This document shows, piece by piece, positions 45,790-57,510 of a stretch of 64,000 nt of DNA; position 1 is the stretch's first letter, and every line of letters starts with the position of its first letter. The notes beneath the pieces were generated by a model. The model had not been told where the DNA came from. It ran no database searches and worked only from the letters and a program-made list of their open reading frames with translations. This DNA is from Timema cristinae. Its lineage: Eukaryota > Arthropoda > Insecta > Phasmatodea > Timematidae. The stretch covers positions 36,921,956 to 36,985,955 of the forward strand of contig JBCFYV010000100.1 in NCBI GenBank assembly GCA_039000515.1, read 5' to 3'. A program made the position numbers and the translations under genes.

Positions 45790-46360
45790 AGAGTTAATAT
45801 ATAATTGCATATAGCTTGAAAGTTATTGATTTTATAAAATTATGTTTCAAATAAAAGATTTGTATTATAAATAGATCTACATATTTGCAATAATAAGTAA
45901 TTTTATATCTCAAATAGTTTCGGAGATATAATAAAAAGTGAGAATTTACGCATCAGACCGGAACTTTTAGAGTGGTTTTGCCGAAATATTGAGATTAGCC
46001 ATTTTGTTTGAAATATTTATAGATGTTCATAAATGAAATTTAATCAAAATCGTTAAAGCCAATTTTGAGAAAATCGACTTTTTCTCTTTTTGACCTTCAG
46101 TAAACTACCCTTAATTTCATGGTTGGATATCCAATTACAAAAACTCCTCTAGGCAACCCTATTAAAACCTTAGATATCAAGTTTTAGTCCGATTGGTAAA
46201 ATAGTTTAGGCTCTAGTCGGAGGCACAGACTGACATAAGGAAATTCAAAAACCACTTTTACGGATTCGGGGGTCATGAAACGTCAAGATTCGTCAAAATC
46301 TCGAGTTCGATTTTTTTGATGATCACAATACTTCCTCTACCTGTAAGATAGCAAGAGAGT
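45790..46360 (-). repeat. Dispersed repeat R, reverse, second unit
   Basis: 'gcaataataagtaatttta', 'cggagatataat', 'gattggtaaaatagtttagg', 'gggggtcatgaaacgtcaag' and 'tgatcacaatactt'. Same family as 45055-45500. Confidence 0.72.
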
Positions 46361-46667
46361 AAAAATAAAAGGCAATATTATTCATTTGGTATGGTCTGTG
46401 CTCTAGTATTTACAATAGTTAATTTACTTTGATGTTTTATAAACACTGTCGAGTTTTTTATACTGAATCTATTAGAGAAAAATGTAATTAAATAATGACG
46501 GAAAATATCGCGAAAAAAACAGTAAAGAAACTATTACTCAAAACTCATCTCACGTTCGCACGGCCATTCGATACACCCTTATTTTGTTAATAGTTGACAA
46601 GTAAATATCTCGTATATACACATTATTAAAAGTTAATTTTTTCATCTAATCCATTTTATTTATTTAG

Positions 46668-46912
46668 GTCCGACATCTTATATCAATCGGTAGCGTGTCT
46701 GCCTATTGAGTTAAGAGTCCCTGGTCCAATTCTCGGCATGGCTGAAGGTTTATAATTGATGAAAATATGGGTTTACCCTTTCACATTAATATATTGCCGG
46801 CCGGAGACTGGATGTTGGCCATGTCTTAGTCTTAAGGTAAATTATAAGGCATATGAAGTTACAACAAGCCTAGCAAGCCGGTAGTGGAAATATATGTCTT
46901 GAATAAAAAAAC
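46668..46912 (+). repeat. SINE-C copy
   Basis: 'tccgacatcttatatcaatc', 'ggtagcgtgtctgcctattg', decayed B box, 'ggccggagactggatgttgg', end 'gtcttgaataaaaaaactg'. Confidence 0.85.
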
Positions 46913-47261
46913 TGACCCAGGTCACCGGCTGGTAACAGTAATGGATATAAAATCTATTTTATTTCTTAATATATGATGAAATTTATAAATAATAAAATTT
47001 AATCAAAACCATTTCCTTTGGACTTTTTTTTTCTTTTCAAATCAAAGATTTTCTTTTGTTTTGAAAGACAAGGAATTCGCTATTCTATTTGCCATTGTAA
47101 GACAACTTATCGTTAAAAATTTCACCTACGTTACTATCAATTATTAATATTAAATACAAATTTCCATGATAGTTTATTGTTTTTATAGTAGCCCACATTA
47201 TACTTGGTTTTACGTAGCGTAGTTGACTTGTAAGGATTTTACTACTGAATTAAGTATGAAA

Positions 47262-47477
47262 ACCCACTCTGGTGGCCGCATGGTCCGAGGCGCTACTCTT
47301 GCAATATAATGGACTGCTGATGACTTGGAGATCGTGGTTTGATCCCGGTCAGGTGGTTTTTTGGAAATGGTTTCCCATTCTCTACGCAAATGTAGGTACG
47401 TTGTCTAATTCCTAAAAACATTAGTGTAATTATTATATATGCTTATAACTCGAACGGGTAGTAAGACGCGGTGCTAA
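47262..47477 (+). repeat. SINE-B copy (first of a tandem pair)
   Basis: 'tctggtggccgcatggtccg', B box GGTTTGATCCCGG, body, tail 'ataactcgaacgggtagtaa' and 'gacgcggtgctaaa'. Confidence 0.88.
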
Positions 47478-47494
47478 AAAGATGTAAGACAACA

Positions 47495-47728
47495 CTTTTC
47501 GCTTCGGTGGCCACATAGTCTAATGCGTCACTCTCGCAGTAGAATAGACTGCCAATACGGAGAGATCAAGCTTCGAATCTCGGCCGAGTGTATTGAAAGT
47601 GGTGCTATTTCCAAAATGGTTTTCCACTCTCCCTCCACAAAATTTCCTCTTCCCTAAAACCATTAGCGTAATTAGTACATAAGCCACTTACCCGAAAGGG
47701 CAGTAAGACGTGGGGCTATAAAAAAAAT
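47495..47728 (+). repeat. SINE-B copy (second of a tandem pair)
   Basis: 'cgcttcggtggccacatagt', B box 'gcttcgaatctcggcc', body shortened after 'cctccacaaaa', tail 'acttacccgaaagggcagta'. Confidence 0.88.
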
Positions 47729-48062
47729 TAAAACACTGAACCGAGACAGCCAATCTCAACTATTGACCAATCCTAATAGGATTTCAAATAAAACACAGCA
47801 CATAAATTATGTCGGAATTTCCTAATGCCACCCCACCATACATTTTTTGAAGCTCACGAGGTTACTTTTTAAAGTAATATACTGAAATAAAACTGATGTT
47901 TTAACTGAGAAATTATGTAAAAATATTTTTTTAAGTCCTAACATTAACTTTGTTTTATTTTTGAGTAAATTATTTCCAGGTATAGATGTATTCTTTGAAA
48001 CTTGCATATACAAATGTTTCAACTGTCCATCACAAAGGTACATAATGAATAAGTTTAGATTG

Positions 48063-48698
48063 TTTAAATGGTATCAGGAAAATTGCTTTTGGGAAAACTG
48101 CCCCTTCCCAGAAAAAAGGGAAAACTATGCCCTCGCATGAATCATTCATCACTAATAGGTGTAAAAAGTGCACCCACATGACCTTGTCTGTCTCACCTAA
48201 ATAATTTTAACAAGGTCTTGTGGGTGCACTTTTCTCACTTTCCTCACGACCTTACCAATTTCACCTTCGTAGATCGGTTCATCGCATCCTTTGTTTAGGA
48301 AGGGGCGTTTTTCAAATCGACTCATCGCACATCATGAGGTCTTGAGGAGGTCAAAGTACATCGATTCACCGCACCTGTCTCTCTGCCTGTTGGTTAGGTT
48401 AGGTTTTTAAATGAAATAAAGATTAGTGTGTGTCTGTAAACATTTGATTTGAACGTATAAGTTGAAGTTACCAAACTAATTATTGACGACCTTTTACACC
48501 ATTTTTTGAATCTAGATTGGACTCTTCAAACACTTTGTTAGGTTCTTGGGCCTACTTTTTTTGTAAGTGTGTAAAACAGTGTATGGGGCGCACTTTTCAC
48601 CACCTAATGGTGCGATTATTGATAGGAGGGCGCGATTTTCCCCCTTTTCTGGGAAGGCGAAGTTTTCCCGGGAGCAATTTTTCCTAATCCATCTAAAT
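48063..48698. mobile_element. Long-arm TIR element (636 bp)
   Basis: Imperfect inverted arms of about 117 bp: left 'tatcaggaaaattgctttt' and on to 'aaaaagtgcacccac', right the complement from 'ggggcgcacttttcac' to 'gagcaatttttcctaatcc'. Inside the left arm's inner edge is a second tight inverted pair (48164-48186 and 48210-48233, 'aagtgcacccaca.gaccttgt'). No ORF. Superfamily unknown. Confidence 0.82.
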
Positions 48699-49107
48699 AT
48701 GTTCTGTTAGTTGTGTTTATTATATAATAACAGTGTGTGTGTGGAGGGGGGGGGGGGTATAAAAGTTGGTAGAGAGAGTAGATTTTGTAAGTCTAAAGCC
48801 GACATTAGGTAATACACTGTCATATTTAATTTATAAAAGTTCTTTGAAAACATAAATATGATAAAGCTTTGACAAGCCTTCAAAGATGATTTATAAATTA
48901 ATATATTCTATAAATATTTTATAAAACATTAACAATGAAGAGCATTCACTAGGGTTTCATCAAAGTAAATGCCGTAATCTGAAAGATGAGAAGCTGTTAA
49001 AAATTTAACTGTCCATTATGAAGAGAGTATTTTTGTATATGTCACAAACTATGCAACAGTGTAATTCATTTGTTAGTATGTGTTCTTACTTTCAATGAAT
49101 GGAGGCT

Positions 49108-49326
49108 TGGACAACTTAGCTCAGTTTGTAGCGTTTCTGTCCTTTGTGTCAAGGGCCTTAGGTTCGATTCCTGGCATGGCTGAAAAAATCGTCATTGGTG
49201 AACTGTGAGTTTCCGCTTTAAACCCTGAGGAATGTTGTATCTGTTCTAGATTTAGGTTAGTTTATAAGTCGTGTGATCACAACAGTTGGTTCAGAAAGTA
49301 AACGTTAAATATCTTGAATAAAAAAA
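49108..49326 (+). repeat. SINE-C copy
   Basis: 'acaacttagctcagtttgta', B box GGTTCGATTCCTGGC, 'attggtgaactgtgag', 'agtttataagtcgtgtg' and end 'atatcttgaataaaaa'. Segment '..attgatgaattac..' is missing. Confidence 0.85.
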
Positions 49327-49676
49327 TTATAACCAACCACTTTGATGAACATTTTTCTAGAATTTTCATGGTACATATTTTGTAAATACTTTTGATATAA
49401 TTCTAGATCTTTAATTTCAAATTCCTCTAGCAAATAGCTGTTAATTTGAATTGCCCTTAGTCAACTGTACAAACTTTAAAATAAATGTGAGGTTATGTCA
49501 TAGTACATCTTTAATCATGGCCTTAATTCTCTTATATTATATAAAATATATTTATTTTATAAAATAAACATGAGGTTTTGATACCACCCTTAGAGCATTT
49601 ATCGTCGTATTGTTTCCAGATATATATAGGTTGAGGTTCAATATCAGGCAAATTTAAAACTCTACTCAACAACAAA

Positions 49677-49983
49677 TGACCACTTCTGTAGTCTAATAAT
49701 CAGAGCTTCTAGCTACAAATTCAGAGGTCCTGGATTCGATCCTCAGTGTTTCTAGAATTTTCCTGAACGGGGTCAAACTCAACGTCGCGAGGAACAATGT
49801 GGAACTACTCGAATAAATAATTAGCAACTCCGGTCTGTAAAACTGAGGTTAACAGGCTGATTGCTCACTGTGATAACCACATGAGACCTTCTATCCGCAA
49901 ATGTTGGCATTATCGTCGCTAACGGCGGAAACCACTCGGTTGGTATAGCTCGCTTGCGGGCTCACGTCATGGAATTTTTTAAT
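49677..49983 (+). repeat. SINE-E copy
   Basis: 'cttctgtagtctaataatca', B box GGATTCGATCCTC, 'cggggtcaaactcaac', 'actccggtctgtaaaactga', 'gataaccacatgagacc' and 'cggttggtatagctcgcttg'. Confidence 0.88.
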
Positions 49984-50087
49984 AAAAAATCTACATTGCT
50001 TCTTGACTTTTTAAATATATTGTATTGTATAAGAAGTGCTAAAAATAGCGATTTTTGTTCTGAATGCGAGCCTGCAGTAGTTGTGTC

Positions 50088-50367
50088 GGGGTGACCTGGC
50101 GGTCTAGGGGTAAAGTGTCAGACTTCTGTGCTGGCGGCCGGGGTTCAATCCCCGGTCCCGGCACAGATTTATCTGATTACCAAATCCTTCCTTCACCTCT
50201 GACAAGACATCTTGTAATGTGGGGAATGCCAGGCCTCCACCGTGGTTCGGATTCCACGTTAAACTGTAGGTCCTACATTTCATCTCACAATCACCCTACC
50301 ATTACACATTAGCGTAAGTGCGTATAACCCGAACGGGTAGTAAGACGCGGTGCTAATAATAATAGTA
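50088..50367 (+). repeat. SINE-A copy
   Basis: Full-length A1 with 'ggtgacctggcggtctaggg' and 'gttcaatccccggtcccgg', tail and a short (AAT)n. TSD ttgtgtc at 50081-50087 and 50368-50374. Confidence 0.95.
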
Positions 50368-51780
50368 TTGTGTCATAGAATGCTGCACTCTTTCAAGAAT
50401 ACCACGTGTTTGTAATAACCAGGGATAACCCATAGAACATACCTAGTCAGTTCGAGAGATATCGATTATGTTATACAAACAGTTTAGTGGAATCATTTGG
50501 CTGTGGCTTGTAAACAAGGTCAAATGGGACACATGTTTGAATTAACTCTTTTTAATTGTTTTTGTTTCTCCTGTTTATCACTGTCCCACATGTTACGGTA
50601 CACCCTGTATAGTCAATCCACGAGAAGGGTGTGAGCAGGGGTTGTGTGGGGAACATACAGCAATATAATTCATAGGAACTACCATTGCGTAACGTTCATC
50701 AAGTAGTAATATAAACTTGCAACGATTAAGCTATTACAAATTCTAAAGTGTTTCAGTATGCAAGGGATAGTCCTGTGTTTGATTCTGTGGCTAGTTCACC
50801 TCTCCCCCTTTTTCACCTTTCAAACCCCTTTCGGGCCCCATTCACCACGGGAGCGTGCGATAGTTGCCTCAAAGTGTCAAAACCGTTAAATAGTACAAGA
50901 GCGATGCTAATTACCTCATACATTAATTAATCCGCTTAGTGTCCACCGAGCGGTGTAGGTAGCCCTGCTGGCTTGAGGTCTAACAGATGATAACATTGCT
51001 CCGATGACGAGTAAGGGAGTCTTCATGAAATATTCATTGGTTCAAGGGTGCAGCCGGATGGTTAGGGCTGTGTTTGGCTGTATAAGGATTTATAAAGCCT
51101 GCGTTACAAGGCTCAAAATTTCCGTGATACTTCCCTATGACAGGGATGGAAAACCTATGACACGAGTGCCCAAAGTGACATGCGAGGTCAAGGCCATTAA
51201 GAGAATAATTTAAAGATACTGGAGGCAGAGGAAGTTTTTGGAGGACCCCCCCCCCCCCTCCATTTCACACATAGTTATTTTATTAATTTTGTGATTTACT
51301 TTTTATATATATATTATCTATACTTCTATACTAATATTATAAAGAGGAAAGATTTTATTTTTTTGTTTGTAATGAATAAACTCAAAATCTACCTGACCGA
51401 TTTAAAAATTCTTTCACAAATATAAAGCTACATTATCAACGAGTAACATAAGCTATATTTTATTTTGAAAATTTAATTTATTCCTCATAAAAATGTCAAT
51501 AGTTTTACACAAGGTATAATATTGCTATATTTATTGACATAATCTGACTTAGAATTACGTTTCAGAGATAACGTTTCCATTTGAAATCGGGCACCATGGG
51601 GGGGGGGGGCCTTATATAAATCTTATACTACAGTGGGTCACAGGTAGCGTGGGGAGAGGGGGATAGTGGGGGGGGGGGGGGAAGTGAGGGCCTTATATAA
51701 ATCCTATAATACAGTGGGATCATGGGCAACGCCGTGCGGTATTGTCTAGTATAATATTTAAACAGTGTAGGCCTACTTGA
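50368..51780. other. Mixed region with hAT end and G/C runs
   Basis: 50575-50612 has 'gtacaccctgtatag', a motif often at transposon ends. C-run at about 51247-51259. G-runs at about 51599-51610 and 51668-51681 followed by near-identical 'ccttatataaatc' blocks (a duplicated segment). Short ORFs without recognised domains. No gene supported. Confidence 0.4.
51141..51195 (+). mobile_element. hAT terminal fragment
   Basis: CAGGGATGGAAAACCTATGA followed by 'cacgagtgcccaaagtgaca' resembles the hAT left end also seen at 59842 (CAGGGTAAGCAACCTACGG, 'cacgcgtgccaaaattgaca'). The opposite end is not identified. Confidence 0.65.
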
Positions 51781-51785
51781 AAAAA

Positions 51786-51915
51786 AAAGTCAAGTTTCCC
51801 TCCACGTAAATGCGGGTTCACTTCCTCTAAATTCAATCTTCCCAATTCCTAATCCATTAACGCAATTAGTACTGAAATATATAACCCGAATGGGTAGTAA
51901 GACGCGGTGCTAAAT
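51786..51915 (+). repeat. SINE-B2 copy, 5'-truncated
   Basis: From 'gtttccctccacgtaaatgc' to 'ataacccgaatgggtagtaa' and 'gacgcggtgctaaat'. The tRNA-like head is absent. Confidence 0.88.
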
Positions 51916-52030
51916 AAAAAAAAGTAACTTGAGTGACTGCAACATACTGTTATTCCCACCAAAATCAGGGTCTAAATTTTTTTTAATCCACTTTCTCACC
52001 TTAAAACATTATCATAATTAATATTATATA

Positions 52031-52268
52031 CACCTGAGTTCAATTTCTAGCATGAACAAAAATATTATCGGTGAAATGTGGTTTTAACCTTACAGAGTGA
52101 TGAATTACTGATCGGAGGCTGGATGTTGTGTCTGTTCCAGATTTAAGTAAGCTTAAATAAAATCGTGTGATGATGTAATCAGTCGGTTCAATAGGTGCAC
52201 ATTTAATAACTCAAATAAATAAAATGTATATGTATACGTCTAACCCAAACGGGTATTAAGACGCTGTA
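52031..52268 (+). repeat. SINE-C body joined to SINE-A/B tail fragment
   Basis: 52031-52223 is a 5'-truncated SINE-C ('gatgaattactgatcggagg', 'ctggatgttgtgtctgttcc', 'caaataaataaa'). It is followed at 52235-52268 by 'taacccaaacgggtattaag' and 'acgctgtaa', the tail otherwise found on SINE-A and SINE-B. Confidence 0.78.
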
Positions 52269-52983
52269 AGGAAACAAAAGACATAAAATTAAAAAAAAGA
52301 GATGGAACTTTAATCGAAAACGAATTGTAAAGTAGAACAAATAGGATGAAGTGAAGAAAGAAAAACAAAACTAGTGGAGGAATTTAGAAGAGAAAGTTGA
52401 AAACAACAACTTCAAAGAAAGATCAGACAAGGACTGCTTAAAATGCACTACCGGATCCTCTCCCTAAGTAAGTAAACTTAAAATTCAAAAAGCATCGTCT
52501 CTTTTTTGCTTAGGAAAAAAAAACCTTTTCACTCCTCCTTTGTTACGCATTTTTTAGTAACTCCTGGCCCATTTAACATTGTAGATTTTCCCTAAGGATG
52601 TTCAAACGCTTTTGGATTTTTTTTACATTCTAGTACGTTCTCGAATGTCAAACTTTTGTCCTAAAATAAACATTATTGAAGATATTTCTTAATATGTTCA
52701 TTGTATTAAAACACACTTTAAGGTGAGTATATAAACACACTTCGTTTAAGATGACATTCTGATGAAGTGATTGTGTAAATATAAAAAATAATACCCTGAC
52801 AGGGATTTGAATTCTGGCCTATCTGCTAAACTAACCGGTTGAATAAAACACTTATATAAAGAATCCGGATAACTCTGTTTATAGACTAATCAAAGTTAAA
52901 ATTCGAACAACCAGAGCTCAAATACCTGTCCTGGTGTTAACACAATCACTACAAAGTATTTATTTATGATATTTTATTAATTA

Positions 52984-53222
52984 CACGCTTCGGTGGCCAT
53001 ATAGTCTAAGTCGCTACTAACGCAGTAGACTAGACTGCCTATGACGGGAAGATTGAGGTTCAAAACTCAGTCGTGTGTACTGAGAGTGGTTTTTCCATAA
53101 TACTTTCGCGCGAATGTGGGTACACTTTGTATAAATATAACCTCTCTCTTCCCTAAAACTATTAGCGTAATTAGTACGTAAGCGTATATTCCAAACAAGG
53201 ATTAAGATGCGGAACTAAAAAA
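52984..53222 (+). repeat. SINE-B copy
   Basis: 'cgcttcggtggccatatagt', 'gactagactgcctatgacgg', decayed B box, body, tail 'tattccaaacaaggattaag'. Confidence 0.87.
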
Positions 53223-53439
53223 ATTAAATAATAAATCATTTGGACTTCAATAAAAGTTAAATATCAATGAAGATATTAAAAATGGTCCCCCTCGTGACGT
53301 TTATCTAAGAGAAAACTTTTTTTAACATGAAACTAAAAGTGGATTCTTTAAGAAGTATATTGAAATTAAGTCAAAGCTCTACCTTAACTCTTTCTACCAA
53401 AGCTCAACAGTCTGCATTTTTTCACAATATGGCTGGGGA

Positions 53440-53622
53440 CAAGACAAATCAAATTTAAGGGAAATATACCTACATTTGCTTGGCAAAAATACAAAAAGTG
53501 GAAAACATTTAGGGGAAAGTCATCTTAAATCAACAGACCAGGATTTTGACTCTGATCTCCTCGTAACTGGTGATTCTATTGCGGGCCTGACACCCTAGAT
53601 CGTGTGACCACTGGGGTGGGTT
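53440..53622 (-). repeat. SINE-B copy, reverse, tail lost
   Basis: 'aaatttaagggaaatatacc', 'ggggaaagtcat', 'gatctcctcgtaactgg', 'tattgcgggcctgacaccct' and head 'gtgaccactggggtgggtt'. Confidence 0.8.
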
Positions 53623-54074
53623 GCTGATAAGAGATTGACTTGAATCTAAATAGTAAATTTGGTAAATCTATCGTATCTAACTCAAATAAATGAATATAGT
53701 ATCAGTTAGAATAGGTTTTCAGTTGGTTTCGACTTAATAGGCCGCCACTAATTCGTCAGAAGCGAGGGGAGGTTTATATGATCGGTATCTCGAGTATAGC
53801 TTTTATATATCTATATATCTCCTCTATATTGTTTAATTGGCCCCATGTGACGTATGAGTGGTTCCACCAATGTACAAACGTGATTTATTTAAACCAATTT
53901 TTATTTTGATACGATGTATGAAACTAGATACAATGATTGTAATTTACAAACCGACAAGGTTATGAATTGTTTTACATTACGGACTGAGAAATTAGGATTA
54001 AATCCACCCTCAGGCTGTTTCTTTCATTAATAATCTAACATTATCTCTTCTTATGACTGTTGTTAGTATAAATA

Positions 54075-54287
54075 CAGTAGCCCCATGGCTTCTTTGGTGC
54101 TGACTGACAGCTCACAGCTCACTTCTGACAGTCAACATTTAGGTATATACCTATATTTTGACTGTCAGAAGTGACAGCTGCTAAACACACGTTTTTGCAG
54201 ATTATTTGGTTCGGCGTAGGGATAAATAATTTGGTCTGGTAACTTTTCAAAGCTGTCAGTCAGCACCAAAGAAGCGATGGGGTACTG
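54075..54287. mobile_element. Tc1/mariner-type MITE (213 bp), TA-flanked
   Basis: TIRs of about 37 bp: left CAGTAGCCCCATGGCTTCTT continuing 'tggtgctgactgacagct', right the complement ending ATGGGGTACTG. TA at both edges (54073-54074 and 54288-54289). CAGT ends with TA duplication fit the pogo/Tigger branch. A second hairpin inside (about 54116-54178) has 'cacttctgacagtcaa' against its complement around the palindrome TAGGTATATACCTA. Confidence 0.88.
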
Positions 54288-54625
54288 TAAGTATGATTTA
54301 ATACATCAATAATTGTTTTAATAATGCATTTATTATTAATACTTTAACATATTTTTTCGTACTCAAACTATACAATTTTGTGACATTAAAATAATTGGAT
54401 CTTTAAATATGAATACAAATAATAATACTAATAATAATAGTCACTGCACGTTTCTGCCTGTGCGGGTCATATGGCACAACCTCTTCCAGGTTTTAGATTT
54501 CTCCAAACTTGACCTTATGCCACACGTCTCCAGTCCACTCCTTTAGTCTCCATGTCTTCACTAAGCCCATCCATCTCACCCGTGGTCTTTCAACAGGCCT
54601 TCTAACTTTTCCTTTCTTTATAGAA

Positions 54626-55340
54626 CAGGCCTGGGCAAATATTTTGGCTGAAGGGCCACATATGGAATTTAAATATTATAACGGTCACCAAATAAATCAT
54701 TATTTTTTGTTACACGCTATTTATTATATAAAAATATAAAATTATATAGACAAGATAAAAATAGTTAAATAAACAAGTAATAACTCCCCAATAAAACATA
54801 ACTTAAAGAGATGAATGAAAATTTTTCATATCTTTCATCATTTCTTTGATGTCAGGTTTATACATTTAGTCGTTAAATTCTTAAAACTGCTGGTAAATGC
54901 TCATCAAAAATGCTTGGTCAAAGGAATTTTTATTGAGATTCATCACAAAAAACATGTCTTCACATATAAAGGTCGATCCAAAAATGACCAACATTTTTCG
55001 ATCAAAATCTTGAATGTTTGCGAAATTTATCAGGATCAAGAGAATTGTAAAATTTGCAAATTTCTTCACGACCGTGTAGTTCCCTTAAGCCAGGATTAGA
55101 CAGACTGTAGGTCTATAATCTCAAGTTGAAGTTTACTCGGTGCACTATCAATGTCAAATGAAATGGATCGTGAACTATCGAAAAACCTTTTTCAATTTTT
55201 CGAAAATCCGCAAACCTGTGAGAAAATTCATCGATCATTAATGAATATTCTTCAAATTTATTTTCTGGCATCGTCATTGCAGTGTTTGCATGGTTGGAAA
55301 GTGATCAAAGAGGATTTTTTTCAATAAATGTTGGGAAAAC
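54626..55340 (-). pseudogene. hAT transposase C-terminal relic with hAT end
   Basis: 54626 onward reads CAGGCCTGGGCAAATATTTT, 'gctgaagggccacat', a hAT terminus. On the minus strand upstream lie transposase remains: EFSHRFADFRKIEKGFSIVH, a frame change, DIDSAPSKLQLEIIDLQS, a stop, and then (54881-55069) KKFANF..., RKMLVIFGSTFICEDMFFVM, NLNKNSFDQAF. These match the conserved hAT dimerisation region (xxMLxxFGSTYxCEQxFSxMNxxK) as found in SCAND3/GTF2IRD2-like transposases. The N-terminal part and catalytic core were not found. Plus-strand ORF 54815-55099 is only the shadow of this. Confidence 0.88.
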
Positions 55341-55534
55341 AAACGTAGTTTTAATTAGAATGCATTAAAGCTTGTTACCATGTTATGGGCATATACATTT
55401 TTTCCTTGGAGTGATCAAGGTTGCCAACGCTTAGGTTTCAAGCAATAAAGTACGAACGTGAAATAGATATTTTGTCTGACAGGATACTTTTGTTTCCAGT
55501 ATAATTCTTTAAAATTTAACTTTTGTTTCTAGAT

Positions 55535-55560
55535 TTATATATATATATATATATATATAT
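55535..55560. repeat. (TA)n microsatellite
   Basis: About 13 uninterrupted TA dinucleotides. Confidence 0.95.
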
Positions 55561-55659
55561 AAGTTAATAATAAAAAAATTATTTGCTAGGTTTATTTATT
55601 TGTTTATGGTTGTATAGTGAACCAAGCTAGATAAGTTCCTCTTTTTTTTTTTTAACATG

Positions 55660-55887
55660 TTAATGGTAGGGTGATTGTGAGGTGAAATGGAGGATCTATA
55701 GTTTAACTGGGAATCCGAACCACGGTGGAGGCCTAGCATTCCACACATTCACAAGTTGTGATTAATACAAGTCTTGTCAGAGGTGAAGGAAGGGTTTGGC
55801 AATCAGATAAATCTGTGCCGGGACAGAGGATTGAACCCTGGACCCCAGCACAGAGGTCTGACTACCTTACCCCTAGACCGCCAGGTC
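55660..55887 (-). repeat. SINE-A2 copy, reverse, tail lost
   Basis: 'taatggtagggtgattgtga', 'gtgattaataca' (A2 segment), 'aatcagataaatctgtgccg' and head 'ccctagaccgccaggtca'. The shared hairpin tail is absent. Confidence 0.9.
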
Positions 55888-56210
55888 ACTTCATATTGCA
55901 ACAAACTTGACTGGTTACGACTTGACGACAGACGGCATCTATACATACTCTTGTAATGATAAATAAAATATTGTTAACAGGATATCCTCAATACGTCTCA
56001 TCACGTCTATTCTCCCTCTTTCACTGTCGCTGAAGCTCGTTCCCGGAATGATCTTGATCCAAATATTAAAACTGCTGCCACTATCGAGTCCTTTACACAT
56101 AATCTTGCTCAATGTCTACGAGAAGAGTCTCGATCGTCAATGTGAGGGATGCAGTAAGAATATGTGTGTAAAGTAAAAATTATTATTATTATATGTATTA
56201 AATGTATATT

Positions 56211-56496
56211 TGGTGACCTGGTGGTCTAGGGGTAAGGTGTCAGACTTCTATGCTGGGGTCCAGGGTTCAATCCTCGGTCCCGGCACAGATTTATCTGATT
56301 ACCAAACCCTTCCTTCACCTCTGACAAGACATCTTGTGAATGTGTGGAATGCCAGGCCTCCACCGTGGTTCGGATTCCACGTTAAACTGTAGGTCCTTCA
56401 TTTCATCTCACAATCACCCTACCATTACACATTAGCGTAAGTGCGTATAACCCGAACGGGTAGTAAGACGCGGTGCTAATAATAATAATAATAATA
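56211..56496 (+). repeat. SINE-A copy
   Basis: Full-length A1, with 'ggtgacctggtggtctaggg', 'ggttcaatcctcggtcccgg', complete tail and (TAA)n. No clean TSD. Tail-to-tail with the SINE-B copy at 56516. Confidence 0.94.
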
Positions 56497-56515
56497 GTAA
56501 AATATTATCACTGTT

Positions 56516-56759
56516 GACTGATTATTTCATTTTTTCGTTTGGGTTATTTGCATGTACATTTACTAACTAAGCTAATATGATAAGGGTGAGGAAGATAGAA
56601 AGTGTACCCCCATTTCCGGGAAGGGAGAGTGGAGAACCATATATGTAAAAGCACCCTTACTACGCCCGACAGGTATTTTGATCCCGATCGTTCCGTCTTA
56701 GGCAGTCAAGTCTATTGCGAGAGTGACGCCATGAACTATTCTGTCACCAAAGTGGGTTT
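56516..56759 (-). repeat. SINE-B copy, reverse
   Basis: 'cgtttgggttatttgcatg', 'gggtgaggaagatagaaagt', 'gggagagtggagaacca', B-box remnant, 'tctattgcgagagtgacgcc' and 'gtcaccaaagtgggt'. Confidence 0.85.
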
Positions 56760-57510
56760 TATTTGTTCTAAAAGATTATTTCTATAATAGAATCGTACTA
56801 TACAAGATATTAATTATTCACGTCTGATAGAATTGAAGTTTAAAAAAAAAATTAATTACGCGAAGAATCGTTTGCGGCGATTTGCTGTAGTATCGAGTCT
56901 CTTTGATGGCTTAGCAATAGCTGATCCCCAAGTACCGCTACGTACAACAGTATTAAATACCCAGTAATAATAAAACAGCGGTTTCACCGGCCAGGCGGAA
57001 CCTAAGTTTCCATTAACGAAAGCCGATTCGTTCAGCTACTAGCGGACTAACCTATTGGAAGGGCGAGAGACAAGGGGGTGGGGGGTACAAATTATCGACG
57101 TCAGGTCAAAGCGTGTGTTTGTGTAAATTGCTTTTAAAAAGAGGTATAGTAGTTCACGAATTGATTGCTCTCACTAATAACTCTTTTCGTCAGGAGTCAC
57201 AATTAAACAGAGATGCTGTTCGAATTTCCTGTTACCGATTCTTCGACATTAATGGATTCATCAATTGCGTGGTGGGTTTTATACAGGCTTATTCTTTCTT
57301 TTTTTTTTCAATCATCTAAGTCACTCCTCATTAGTTTGCTTTGTGAAAATGTTAACACATTGTGTTATCATTCGAACTGTGTTGTTTGTTTAACAAATTG
57401 ATTAATTTTCAATTACCTATTTATCGCCGCAACTTCCTATATGTTCAGGTTTTACGCATATGTGATAATTATTATTTTATGGTAGGAGTGAGGAAGGAAG
57501 CAATTTAATC
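56760..57510. other. Unique stretch, GC-richer in part
   Basis: 56855-57105 is GC-richer ('cggtttcaccggccaggcgg'). Two overlapping short plus-strand ORFs (57113-57401) have no recognised domain. No gene supported. Confidence 0.4.

Noticed and set aside
48740..51690. G and C homopolymer runs as signals
   Set aside because: Simple low-complexity runs; lengths may also be affected by sequencing error.
54815..55099. Plus-strand 94-codon ORF
   Set aside because: Opposite-strand shadow of the hAT transposase relic.
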